Source: Pseudomaricurvus hydrocarbonicus
Lineage (GTDB): Bacteria > Pseudomonadota > Gammaproteobacteria > Pseudomonadales > Cellvibrionaceae
Length of the DNA: 40,597 nucleotides
Assembly (NCBI RefSeq): GCF_011602365.1
Contig: NZ_JAAONZ010000028.1
Coordinates: 1-40,597 of the forward strand
Reading direction: 5' to 3'
Part shown: positions 31,847-40,077 of the stretch, piece after piece
How positions within the stretch are numbered: position 1 is the first letter of the stretch
Layout of the letters: every line of letters starts with the position of its first letter
Translations under genes and position numbers: made by a program
The notes under the pieces: model-generated
The model's database searches: none
The model's input: only the letters and a program-made list of their open reading frames with translations
What the model was told of the DNA's origin: nothing

Positions 31847-31871
31847 GGCGCAGCCGGAAAATCAGGTTGCG
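31847..31871 (-). other. Intercistronic hairpin, module 2
   Basis: GCGCAGCC (31847-31854) and GGTTGCGC (31864-31871) pair with one G-T wobble. The position matches the hairpin at 26742-26768 in module 1. Confidence 0.35.
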
Positions 31872-31895
31872 CGTGTATGGTTGGGAAACACCCCA

Positions 31896-33635
31896 TTAAT
31901 CGATCAGAATCGGCAGTTGCAGATAGGATGCGTACTGTCCACCGGTGTGAATTACATGCTGCCCCGCGTTGGCACCGACATATTCGGCCAGCCCTGGCAT
32001 CAGCGTCCCCGAGAGGTTGCGCGAGCTGACGATGAAGCGAAGTTGTTCACCCGGGTGGAATGCCCAGCCGAGGGGCAGCAGGTCGATGTCGATGGCCACG
32101 ACTTCGCCGGGAGAAAGCTTCTCGACGCGGTCGAAGGTATGCGCCGGTACATCATCCGTGGACAGGGTTTCATCCAGGTGGCGAGTGGATACCCGCAGGC
32201 GTCCATCCGATCCTTTGTAACGCAAAACGGTGGCCCCATGGTCGGTGAGATCATGTACCCTGGCGTTGTGGTTGGGGGCAGTAAACTGTTGCAGCGGTGT
32301 GCCGAATTTGTCCAGCTTCTGGATCAGAGCGAACAGGTCCATATCATCGGCACCGCGTGCTTCGACGAATAATCGCGCTTTAGGATACCCGACCAGTTGG
32401 GTTTCTTTGTCGAAGCGGACGATGAAAGAAACCGCATCGGGGCTGACGCCAACGTCATACATTGCAGGTACTTCGTTAGCGGGAGCATTGGGGCTCAGGA
32501 TACGTGCTGCACCGTCGAGGTACAGTTTGGTTGATACCGCCTCTTTCGGTGGGAAAGCGTCGGCTGGCACGTTAGTTTGGTCGCCACCTTGGAAGTCATG
32601 CACCGCGTAGCGTACGCGGGGGGTGTCTTCCCAGCCATTGTCGATCTCTTTGAGGTAGCGATCGAAGAAGCGGCGTAAATCTTCTACGTTGGCCTCATCG
32701 TAGTAGTCAGGCCACTCCTGGCTGTTGTGAACACGCAGCCATTTGTCTTCTGATGCGATGCGCCTCCAGCCACGAAAAGTGCCTGCGGTATGCAGCGTAT
32801 TGGAATAACTGGCGACCACAAAGGCCGGTACGGTGATGCTGTCGAAGTCGGGAATTTTTTCGGCCCACAGGTCGTTCATCAACGGGTATCGCTGCGCTTC
32901 CAAGAGGATATCTTCCTTCTCGTTTTTGCCGAAAAAGCTGCCATTCTGGAGCAGGCCCGCGAAGCTTGTGTCAGGCATACCGCCACGCATAACCAAATCG
33001 CGATATACGTCACTCACACCCTCCCAGGGGTTGATTGCCGCAAGGTGCTTGGGCTGTTCGGCCGCGGTGAACCACTGTGAAGCTGCCAGATACGAAGTGC
33101 CGCTCATACCAACCTTGCCAGTACACCAAGACTGCTCGGCCAGCCACTCGATCAGGTCGTGGCAGTCTCGGCCTTCCTGGCGGTCCCACAGCACGCTGTT
33201 GCCTTCAGAATCGACGCAGCCGCGTGGATCGGGGTTACAAATTGCGTAGCCTCGGGCACACCAGTAGGCCGGGTCCGGGGCTTCAAACTTTGCCAAACCA
33301 GACACAACGGAATTGCTCAGTCCTACTAGACCGAACACACCCATCACGCTGGCGGATGTCCCCTGGCCCTTGCCATATGGACTCCACGCTACAATCACCG
33401 GCACCTTTTCATTACCTGTCGGACGGAAGATGTCTACGTAGATTGTCACACCATCCCGTAAGGTTACGGGCACGTCTTTCTCGAAGACGATGTCGACAGG
33501 CAGTGGTTGGAATGGGGGTGCCACCTGGAAGCCTGCCTTAAGCGTGCGGGTTCCGGCTTCAAACGCGGTGAAAATCCCTGTTCTGGCAGGTGGTAATGGA
33601 TGAGACGGCACAAAACTCTTAGGACAGTCTGTCAT
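31896..33635 (-). CDS. Short CocE/NonD-type hydrolase, copy 2
   Basis: A 579-residue paralogue of the protein at 26821 (ATG 33635-33633, AAGGAGCTCC upstream). By eye the first 190 residues are about 80% identical, with most differences in the first 35 residues. The nucleophile S181 in GMSGTSYLAAS is at the same number, and SYSNTLHTAGT and VHNSQEWPDYY are shared. No signal peptide is present. It is divergent from TetR copy 2, and the same palindrome occurs upstream. High similarity with full-length conservation suggests both copies are functional. A short decayed duplicate of its 5' end lies at 33736-33777. Confidence 0.87.
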   Translation of the reverse strand: MTDCPKSFVPSHPLPPARTGIFTAFEAGTRTLKAGFQVAPPFQPLPVDIVFEKDVPVTLRDGVTIYVDIFRPTGNEKVPVIVAWSPYGKGQGTSASVMGVFGLVGLSNSVVSGLAKFEAPDPAYWCARGYAICNPDPRGCVDSEGNSVLWDRQEGRDCHDLIEWLAEQSWCTGKVGMSGTSYLAASQWFTAAEQPKHLAAINPWEGVSDVYRDLVMRGGMPDTSFAGLLQNGSFFGKNEKEDILLEAQRYPLMNDLWAEKIPDFDSITVPAFVVASYSNTLHTAGTFRGWRRIASEDKWLRVHNSQEWPDYYDEANVEDLRRFFDRYLKEIDNGWEDTPRVRYAVHDFQGGDQTNVPADAFPPKEAVSTKLYLDGAARILSPNAPANEVPAMYDVGVSPDAVSFIVRFDKETQLVGYPKARLFVEARGADDMDLFALIQKLDKFGTPLQQFTAPNHNARVHDLTDHGATVLRYKGSDGRLRVSTRHLDETLSTDDVPAHTFDRVEKLSPGEVVAIDIDLLPLGWAFHPGEQLRFIVSSRNLSGTLMPGLAEYVGANAGQHVIHTGGQYASYLQLPILID

Positions 33636-33699
33636 GGGAGCTCCTTATTTTTTTAATGAGCGGGGTTATTGTTTTAGAGTACAGCAGGCCAGGGAATAT

Positions 33700-33715
33700 A
33701 TCAACACGCGTTGAT
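33700..33715. promoter_or_regulatory. TetR-type operator, module 2
   Basis: The arms ATCAAC and GTTGAT surround ACGC, and the 14-nt core TCAACACGCGTTGA equals that of module 1. It lies 65 nt upstream of the short hydrolase start. A diverged second copy (TATATCA 33840-33846, TGATATA 33858-33864) lies just before TetR copy 2 and may serve its own promoter. Confidence 0.7.
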
Positions 33716-33735
33716 TTAATTAAAATACATGAATA

Positions 33736-33777
33736 TCATGGTTTGATGGAACGAAACTCTTTAGGAAAGCCAATCAT
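33736..33777 (-). pseudogene. Decayed 5' start of a third short hydrolase gene
   Basis: On the minus strand ATG 33777-33775, preceded by AAGGAGCTAGC, reads MIGFPKEFRSIKP and then stops. This aligns with the start of the intact gene (MTDCPKSFVPSHP). It is part of unit 2 of the 33612-33863 duplication. The ribosome-binding site looks intact, so a 13-residue peptide might still be made. Confidence 0.6.
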
Positions 33778-33882
33778 GCTAGCTCCTTAATTGTTTTTAA
33801 TAGGCGTGCCTATTACCTTAGGGGCAGCAGGTCTGGACATATATCAGTAGCAAGTGTTGATATACTTAAAATATCGAAATTT

Positions 33883-34494
33883 ATGGGTGTAAATATGAAA
33901 AAAGAATCTAATTCGACAGCGCGTCGGGGGAGGCGACCGGGGCCCAATAGTACACGCCGGGCCGTACTCGAAGCTGCGCGTGCTAGCTTCGCTAAACATG
34001 GGTTTGTTGGTACAACCATCCGATTAGTTGCGGCGGAAGCAGAGGTCGATGTTGCACAGGTTATGCAATTTTTTCGTTCTAAGGATGCACTTTTTGCTGC
34101 GGTGATGGCGATTCCAGAGTCAGCTCTGGAGCGATTTAACTCACTGTATGAGGGGCCCGACGAACACTTGGGCGAACGAGTGGTCCGCGCCTTTCTCACT
34201 GCTTGGGAGGGGGTAATCGAAGAGTCCGAACCCCTGATGGCGACACTGAGGGGCGCGTTCGTCAATGATCAGGCACGGAATCAATTGAGCGATTTTATTC
34301 AATCGCGGTTACTGGCTGGAACCAACGAAAACCACTGTTCCGACGCTAGACTGCGTACCGGTCTAGCTTCGTCCATGCTTGTTGGTGTGGTGGTTGGTCG
34401 ACGTGTTATCGGTGTACCCACCATTGTTGCGGCGGACCACGAAGAGTTGATCAGAATACTTGCCCCGGCCATTCAGCAGATCCTGGTGCAATAG
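33883..34494 (+). CDS. TetR-family regulator, module 2
   Basis: A 203-residue TetR-type regulator, or 199 if ATG 33895 is used. Neither start has a ribosome-binding site, so a leaderless or very short leader is possible. The basic arm (STARRGRRPGPNS) and the helix-turn-helix (AVLEAARASFAKHGFVGTTIRLVAAEAEVDVAQVMQFFRSKDALF) match TetR copy 1. The C-terminal TetR_C_16-like domain (HLGERVVRAFLTAWEG, then LRTGLASSMLVGVVVGRRVIGV) is similar. It is divergent from the second hydrolase pair. Because both modules share one operator core, the two TetR proteins may cross-regulate. It converges on the next gene with a 9-nt gap. Confidence 0.87.
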   Translation: MGVNMKKESNSTARRGRRPGPNSTRRAVLEAARASFAKHGFVGTTIRLVAAEAEVDVAQVMQFFRSKDALFAAVMAIPESALERFNSLYEGPDEHLGERVVRAFLTAWEGVIEESEPLMATLRGAFVNDQARNQLSDFIQSRLLAGTNENHCSDARLRTGLASSMLVGVVVGRRVIGVPTIVAADHEELIRILAPAIQQILVQ

Positions 34495-34503
34495 GTACTT
34501 TGC

Positions 34504-35313
34504 TCAATCAGCCGGTAGAAGAGATGAGCGTATAGTCGATGGAAGATTATAACGTGCCAAAATTGGAGCAACGATTACATCTAAATCTACTTTAGGTATT
34601 GCCAAGAGTGCATCGTCGAGCTTTCTTACATCTCCACTGGTATATTTATCCTTAGGATAACAGAGCGTTCCAAAAGCTACTCCGACTTTTGAAAAGACCA
34701 TAAGAGGTTTAAAGGGTAATTGTGCCGCCCAATATTCACTCACTATATCTGATGCGGCCACATAATCAACCCTGTCGCTTATCAGCGATTTAAAAGCCGC
34801 CTCAGCACTTGGTGATCGTTTTACATTAAGCTTTTTCCCTTCAATACTGGGTAATTTAAAATATTCTTTTAGTAGCGGGGTGGGTATCAATGTCGCCAAA
34901 GTGGGGGTAGTGCGTGTTGAAGGTTTTGTACCATAAATATACAGAGGAATCCGTATTAAAGGGCGCTGAAAACATGTCAAATGCCTAGATTCGATAGCTT
35001 TATTTTGCTGTCCCGTGTAAAAAGTCAGCCCTAAATCCTGATGAATCCATTGCTGGTTTGTAAAAATGCGCTGATAAGGGAGTAGATGCACTTTCACTTC
35101 GAGGCCAGCTGCTGCGCCCAAAGCTAAGATTAGATCGGGCAATAGCCCTACCACCTTACTTTCTTTATTAAAAGCAAGAGGCTCCCCCATTTTATAAACA
35201 CCTATATTCAGAGGGTTACCTGCAGCGAGCAATGGTGCTGCAGTTGTATCTGCAAGGCATTTTAAGGGGATAATCGTAAATAGCATTAAAAGATTGAAAG
35301 CTCGTAGTTTCAT
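34504..35313 (-). CDS. Periplasmic substrate-binding protein (family 3-like), orphan
   Basis: A 269-residue exported protein. The signal peptide is about residues 1-21 (MKLRAFNLLMLFTIIPLKCLA). The mature part follows the family-3 binding-protein layout (NIGVYKMGEPLAFNKESKVVG near the N-terminus, LPDLILALGAAAGLEVKVHL, then SDRVDYVAASDIVSEYW). No ABC permease or ATPase gene is adjacent, so it may be an orphan sensor-type binding protein. It is more AT-rich than the hydrolase genes and reads on the minus strand, apart from the cluster's operons. It may be a resident or later-acquired gene with no link to the pathway. Confidence 0.75.
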   Translation of the reverse strand: MKLRAFNLLMLFTIIPLKCLADTTAAPLLAAGNPLNIGVYKMGEPLAFNKESKVVGLLPDLILALGAAAGLEVKVHLLPYQRIFTNQQWIHQDLGLTFYTGQQNKAIESRHLTCFQRPLIRIPLYIYGTKPSTRTTPTLATLIPTPLLKEYFKLPSIEGKKLNVKRSPSAEAAFKSLISDRVDYVAASDIVSEYWAAQLPFKPLMVFSKVGVAFGTLCYPKDKYTSGDVRKLDDALLAIPKVDLDVIVAPILARYNLPSTIRSSLLPAD

Positions 35314-35675
35314 ACCGTAATTCGTCGCTTATGGTGAGCACATTATCAGCTTAGTAAAGCCCTTGTGGTTTTCTATGCACTCTACCAAAGAAGTGGCCAC
35401 TTGGAGTTCACTTTGTAGCTATAATAAGACGCATAAATAATTGTTCTTAGAAGCTTCAGGGATTCATTAAATCGAAAATTAAACCATATCTATGCTGCAC
35501 AACACTGTGTCTGTCGCCTTTTGGGGTTACTTTAATCAAACTGGGGATACCTAATTCGGGTTTGTTGAACCTCTGGCGATGAACTGTCTCCCCGCTCCTA
35601 AATACACCGTCATGAACCTTGGTGAATCAAGTTGTCACTCAAGAGCCAACAGGGAATAACAGGAGGCTCAGGATC

Positions 35676-35808
35676 CACTATCAAAATTCCAGCTGCGCAG
35701 CAGCCGGATTTGTCATTTCCCGTAAGATTAATGGGCTGTTTATACTCAACACATACACAGAAACGTTTTCAGGCTAAGTGATAGCCAAAGTATTTCCATC
35801 CGCAAATT
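35676..35808 (+). promoter_or_regulatory. Conserved promoter element, copy D
   Basis: The dyad TCCAGCTGC (35688-35696) with GCAGCCGGA (35700-35708), one mismatch, leads into TTTGTCATTTCCC. After 19 nt comes TATACT (35741-35746), then CACAGA (35756-35761) and TTCAGG. Similarity to copy A continues to about 35808 (AAGTATTTCC). The next clear gene is the TonB receptor at 36293, so the leader would be over 500 nt. In the rest of the 35314-36292 gap I see only a 12-nt palindrome AAGTGGCCACTT (35391-35402), an 80-codon frame at 35880-36122 without family resemblance, and AT-rich sequence. Confidence 0.7.
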
Positions 35809-36292
35809 GGGCTTTGCTTTTGTTACGGATATACACAATTGGCTAAAGTTTTCTGCCCAATGATACGACAGAGATTTTAATGTTAGAGCTTAACGAATTA
35901 GAAAAGTACGTCACTGTTCTTATAAAAACTAGAGCCCATGTATGTTCAGCGAAAACACTTTTATGCCTAATTTGCTTTTGTTCAACATTCCGGAAGGCTT
36001 ACAGAGAGATTAACCATAAGAGGATTTCAGACTGCACTTATTTTAAATGTTATAAATGGTGCATAACTGTATTGATCCCTAAGTATAATAGACACAGGAT
36101 TAATCGTAATCTACAGGTGTGAACCTGTCTGTATTTATAAAAAGTGTCGCGGGACAGCCTAAATTCGTCAAAAGGCTGATTACATTGCAAGGTGTAAGCT
36201 TCGTAAACACAACAATACATAGCCGATAGACTTGAGAATCTATGCTCGCAAGTCATAGAGGTAATTGTTAAATATAATAAGGAGAAAATACT

Positions 36293-38626
36293 ATGGTTTC
36301 CAGATTATCCACTCAATCATTACGGAGTTTGCGTACTTCGATAAATGGATTGACAGGCGTTTCGGCGCTTGCTGTTGCTATCAATGCTACTCTTCCATCC
36401 TCCAGTTATGCCGCCGACAGTCTCACTCTGGAGGAAATTACGGTTACAGCCCGTCGAGTTGAAGAACGACTGCAGGATATTCCTGGTAGCGTTTATGCTA
36501 TTGGCTCTGACAAAGTGGACAGTATGCAATCACTTGATGATATTCAATCGATGGTTTCCGGCGTTACATTCCAAACATTTGGTTCTGCTACAGCTGTCGG
36601 TATCCGGGGATTTGGTAACCGAACACAAGCAGGGAATCCATCGTTTTCAACCGTCGGTATTTTTCAGGACGGTGTTTTCATCAATCCGTCGTTAGTGCCA
36701 TTGGTAAATCGCATAGATAGTGAGCGCATCGAAGTTGCTAAGGGACCACAGAGTACGCTTTACGGTCGCTCCTCTTTTGCCGGTGCGATTAACATGGTCT
36801 CTAGTGATCCGGAGAGTGAACTGTCCGGCTATATTGATACAGGTTATGGTGAAAGTTCGGTACACGGCGAAGAGCTCTGGAGTATTAAGGGAGCTGTGTC
36901 TGTCCCCATTTCCGATACTTTAGCCTTACGGTTTTTTGGTCTGCGCGAGCAGCGCGAAGGATACACATATGATTCCGTAACCGGTAATCGTGGCAACGGT
37001 TATGATCGAAAAATAGGACGCATCAGAGCGTTGTGGACGCCAAGTGACTCTGTCACAGCACGTCTAACAGGAACTGTAATGCGTGATGACGTACCTTTTG
37101 GTCTTGTTCGAACCGGTGAGGTGCCCTCGCCATTGGGTCAAACCATACCTTTTGGCAATCCGTTTGACCCGGCTATTCAGGCTGGATCAACACGGTTTCC
37201 GGACAGTGTCTGGGATGGTAGTTATGCACAACCTCAAAAGGGCGAAGTAAAAGGTGAGCAGGTTACGTTTGACTTGCGCGTTGAAACGGCGATAGGTGAA
37301 TTCGCTTCTTTGACCGATTACCAAAACTCAGAATCTACCCAAAGCCTTACCGTGGATGCATCTCCGTTTAATCTCGCAACGGGCAACGCGTCCTTCGATG
37401 AAGAGCGGTATTCGCAGGAGTTCCGGCTGGCGGGAAACAGTGGTAACCTGAGTTACCTTACAGGTCTCTATTATCTTCATGACGTTACAGAACAGTCTGG
37501 TGGTAAAGATATCGATTTGGACGTGGGTGCAGTGTTTCGTCCGGGGAGTGTCCAATACGATTTGGCCGGCCTCAGAGGTGCCTATCAGCCCACCTACACC
37601 AAAACTGAAGCCTACGCTGCATTTGTACAATTGGGGTACGACTTTACAGAGCGCCTGAATTTGACTGGCGGATTACGATGGGGTCAGGATGAGATTTCGG
37701 GGACAACTTCGGTGTTCTTGGAGACTATTCCTGGATTCCTGATTCCGGCCACACCTCAAACCTATCGTGAGGATACATTTGAGGCTATCACGGGTAACAT
37801 CAATCTCAGTTATGAAGTGGCACCCGATGTAATCGTTTATGCAAGTTACGCACGAGGCAACTCTCCAGGTGGTCTGAACACAGGCGGTGCAGCACTGGTT
37901 AGCTATGATGAGCAGTCGGCGGATGCCTATGAACTGGGGCTAAAATCTCAGTTATTTGATTACCGTCTTCAGCTAAATGTAGCCCTCTTTAATAATGAAT
38001 ACAGTGACCTGCAGTTGAGCCAGAACATATTCATTGATGGAGCTCTTACTCCTCTGACGACAAATGCTGGTGAAGCAAAAGGTCGAGGTGTTGACGTTGA
38101 TATTACTGCTCTTTTATCAAGTCACTGGCGTGTTGGGTTGCAGTACACTTATGTAGATTCCGAAATTACAGAGTATACAGTGCCAGCTTCACCGGCACCT
38201 CAAGTAGACATTACAGGAGCACCAATGGTGCGTTCTCCTGAGCATTCCGCCAACTTATCCATTACGTACACCAATGAAATTGGACCGGGGGAGCTGGAAG
38301 TGGAGGTTCAACAAACTTACTCGTCAAGCTACACCAACGATTATTTAGGAGTGCCAGCGGGAACAGCATATCCTGGAATCCCAGGACAACTAGCGCCAGG
38401 TGTTACCACAGGTCAGGTTCTGGCTCTGTATCGTACCGATAGCTACTCACTCACCAACCTGAATGCCAGCTATACCTGGGGCGACTGGCAGGTGAGAGGT
38501 TATGTGCGAAACCTGTTTGATGAGGAATATATCGGTAGTGTTTTGGCATACAGTCTTACTGAAAGCACAGTCGACACACCAGGGGAGCCTCGTACTATCG
38601 GCGCTTCTGTGAAATATAACTTCTAA
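36293..38626 (+). CDS. TonB-dependent outer-membrane receptor
   Basis: A 777-residue receptor from ATG 36293 with AATAAGGAG upstream. The signal peptide is about residues 1-40, with cleavage probably after SSSYA. The mature start LEEITVTARRVEERLQDIPGSV is the typical TonB-box/plug start of catabolic receptors in this group. The plug spans about 55-170 (VAKGPQSTLYGRSSFAGAINMVS). The rest is a 22-strand barrel ending in SVKYNF with the terminal Phe. It imports a large or scarce substrate across the outer membrane. Promoter element D and the presence of catabolic genes suggest the pathway substrate rather than iron. An independent terminator follows at 38774. Confidence 0.92.
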   Translation: MVSRLSTQSLRSLRTSINGLTGVSALAVAINATLPSSSYAADSLTLEEITVTARRVEERLQDIPGSVYAIGSDKVDSMQSLDDIQSMVSGVTFQTFGSATAVGIRGFGNRTQAGNPSFSTVGIFQDGVFINPSLVPLVNRIDSERIEVAKGPQSTLYGRSSFAGAINMVSSDPESELSGYIDTGYGESSVHGEELWSIKGAVSVPISDTLALRFFGLREQREGYTYDSVTGNRGNGYDRKIGRIRALWTPSDSVTARLTGTVMRDDVPFGLVRTGEVPSPLGQTIPFGNPFDPAIQAGSTRFPDSVWDGSYAQPQKGEVKGEQVTFDLRVETAIGEFASLTDYQNSESTQSLTVDASPFNLATGNASFDEERYSQEFRLAGNSGNLSYLTGLYYLHDVTEQSGGKDIDLDVGAVFRPGSVQYDLAGLRGAYQPTYTKTEAYAAFVQLGYDFTERLNLTGGLRWGQDEISGTTSVFLETIPGFLIPATPQTYREDTFEAITGNINLSYEVAPDVIVYASYARGNSPGGLNTGGAALVSYDEQSADAYELGLKSQLFDYRLQLNVALFNNEYSDLQLSQNIFIDGALTPLTTNAGEAKGRGVDVDITALLSSHWRVGLQYTYVDSEITEYTVPASPAPQVDITGAPMVRSPEHSANLSITYTNEIGPGELEVEVQQTYSSSYTNDYLGVPAGTAYPGIPGQLAPGVTTGQVLALYRTDSYSLTNLNASYTWGDWQVRGYVRNLFDEEYIGSVLAYSLTESTVDTPGEPRTIGASVKYNF

Positions 38627-38773
38627 CCGGTGGGTTAGCGCGGTTCTGATTGCACCAGCCCGCGCTCAGTCAAAGTAAAGCTTGGTATTATAAGAGCTAA
38701 ATTGTTCTACATTTATAGAAGATTTAGTCGAACGTTTGGTGGCAGCGCATTTAACTTAAAGCTTTTCTGCATC

Positions 38774-38809
38774 GGCAGTCTATCCAGTACAGGGGACTGC
38801 CTTTTTTTT
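38774..38809 (+). terminator. Rho-independent terminator after the TonB receptor
   Basis: GGCAGTC (38774-38780) and GACTGCC (38795-38801) form the stem with a 14-nt loop, followed by eight T (38802-38809). It lies 147 nt after the receptor stop and separates it from the next gene. Confidence 0.8.
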
Positions 38810-38866
38810 ACATAATTAAATAGCAGCTTATTTTTTCGTGCCTGTATGATGACCAAGGAAAATTTT

Positions 38867-39856
38867 ATGTTACGTACACTGATGATTTATTTCAGCTTTG
38901 GCCTATTGATGGGATCACCATTAATTATGGCGGAACAACCAGTGAATGAGAAACTCGATGATTTGAAGGTGACTTTACTGGGCACCAGTGGGGGGCCGGC
39001 TGCAAAACAAAATCGTAGCCAACCGTCAACGTTGATACAGATTGAAGGAAAATCCTATTTGATAGATGTGGGTGATGGTACGCTACGTCAACTTGCTTCG
39101 ATCGGTATCGAGCCAAACAAGATTGATGCTGTCTTTTTAACGCATCTTCATTTTGATCATACCGCAGGACTACCGGCCTTTATGGCTTTTGATATTATGG
39201 GCAGACGATCAGCGCCAGTGCAGATTATTGGTCCACCAGGCACACAACGTTTGGTGAGGGATGCTGGCAAGGTATTCCAGAGTAGTTTTGATATTTTCAG
39301 ATTACAGCAACCGCATCTTCCCACCTTTGCATCGCTGTTTCCATCGAAGGACGTTTCTATTGATGGTCCTACTGAAATATATAAAGACTCCGTCATACGT
39401 ATTACCGCTGTATCGAACAGTCATTACTCGACGATGAGATTGCCTCAACGAAGTTACGGTCAAGATAAATCCTACTCCTATAGAATCGACACGGGGGGGC
39501 GTTCCATTGTATTTACCGGCGATACTGGGCCGAGTTCTGCGGTAGAGGAACTGGCTCGTGGAGCTGATGTGCTCGTGAGTGAAATCATTGATTTCCCCGC
39601 AATTAAAAAACTTCTCCTAGATCGTGGTTCTGTCAGTGGTGTTGATCAGACCAAACAGATTGAGCATATGGCCAAGGAACACCTAACCCCAGAGGAGGTG
39701 GGGAAATTGGCGACTCGAGCGGGGGTCAAAAAGGTGGTTCTTACGCACATCGCGGAGCCATGGGATAGTGAAAAGAATGGTGAGAAACTTGCTGATGCCG
39801 TGAGAAAAGAGTTTTCTGGTGAGGTGGTAGCCGGGACAGATCTATTCAGTTTCTAA
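38867..39856 (+). CDS. Exported metallo-beta-lactamase-fold hydrolase
   Basis: A 329-residue protein. ATG 38867 is preferred because AAGGA lies seven nt upstream and the resulting N-terminus is a clean signal peptide (MLRTLMIYFSFGLLMGSPLIMA). ATG 38846 would add seven polar residues. The metal site is complete in outline: HLHFDH (H93, H95, D97, H98), H186 in SNSHYS, D219 in FTGDTG and the late His in VVLTHIAEPW. The layout resembles arylsulfatase/RNase-Z-like beta-lactamase-fold enzymes. A periplasmic esterase, sulfatase or lactonase acting on the imported substrate is plausible but not shown. It has its own short leader after the terminator. Confidence 0.85.
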   Translation: MLRTLMIYFSFGLLMGSPLIMAEQPVNEKLDDLKVTLLGTSGGPAAKQNRSQPSTLIQIEGKSYLIDVGDGTLRQLASIGIEPNKIDAVFLTHLHFDHTAGLPAFMAFDIMGRRSAPVQIIGPPGTQRLVRDAGKVFQSSFDIFRLQQPHLPTFASLFPSKDVSIDGPTEIYKDSVIRITAVSNSHYSTMRLPQRSYGQDKSYSYRIDTGGRSIVFTGDTGPSSAVEELARGADVLVSEIIDFPAIKKLLLDRGSVSGVDQTKQIEHMAKEHLTPEEVGKLATRAGVKKVVLTHIAEPWDSEKNGEKLADAVRKEFSGEVVAGTDLFSF

Positions 39857-40077
39857 TATATTGTTAATACAGGGCTGAGCTGTAGTGATGGATACTGTAC
39901 CAGACGACACCGTATACCGTACTTTAAACCGTTTCTCTTTTTGAGATAGACCTGAAGTATTTTATTAACGCTGGGAAAATGTGGTAAACAGCGGAAGGCT
40001 GAAAAATAATAGAAAGCCCGAAAATTTATGTATTCCTGTCCCGGTTGGGATGGTGGGCAGTATTGGGGGTAGAAGTC

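Larger units (their letters stand above)
33612..33863. repeat. Direct duplication of the hydrolase 5' region and operator
   Basis: Two units of about 106-111 bp (33612-33717 and 33753-33863) align along their length. Shared landmarks are AAACTC, TTAGGA, the start-codon complement CAT, AGCTCCTTA (the ribosome-binding site on the minus strand), TTTTTAAT, CAGCAGG, ATATATCA and GTTGAT. Unit 1 contains the true start and operator of the short hydrolase. Unit 2 contains decayed versions of both. Confidence 0.75.

Noticed and set aside
32230-33541. Plus-strand frames within 32230-33541
   Set aside because: They are antisense shadows of the short hydrolase gene; similar shadows appear opposite its paralogue.
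35880-36122. 80-codon ORF upstream of the TonB receptor
   Set aside because: The composition is Cys/Lys/Arg-rich without domain resemblance, the ribosome-binding site is absent, and it lies in an AT-rich leader where chance frames are expected.
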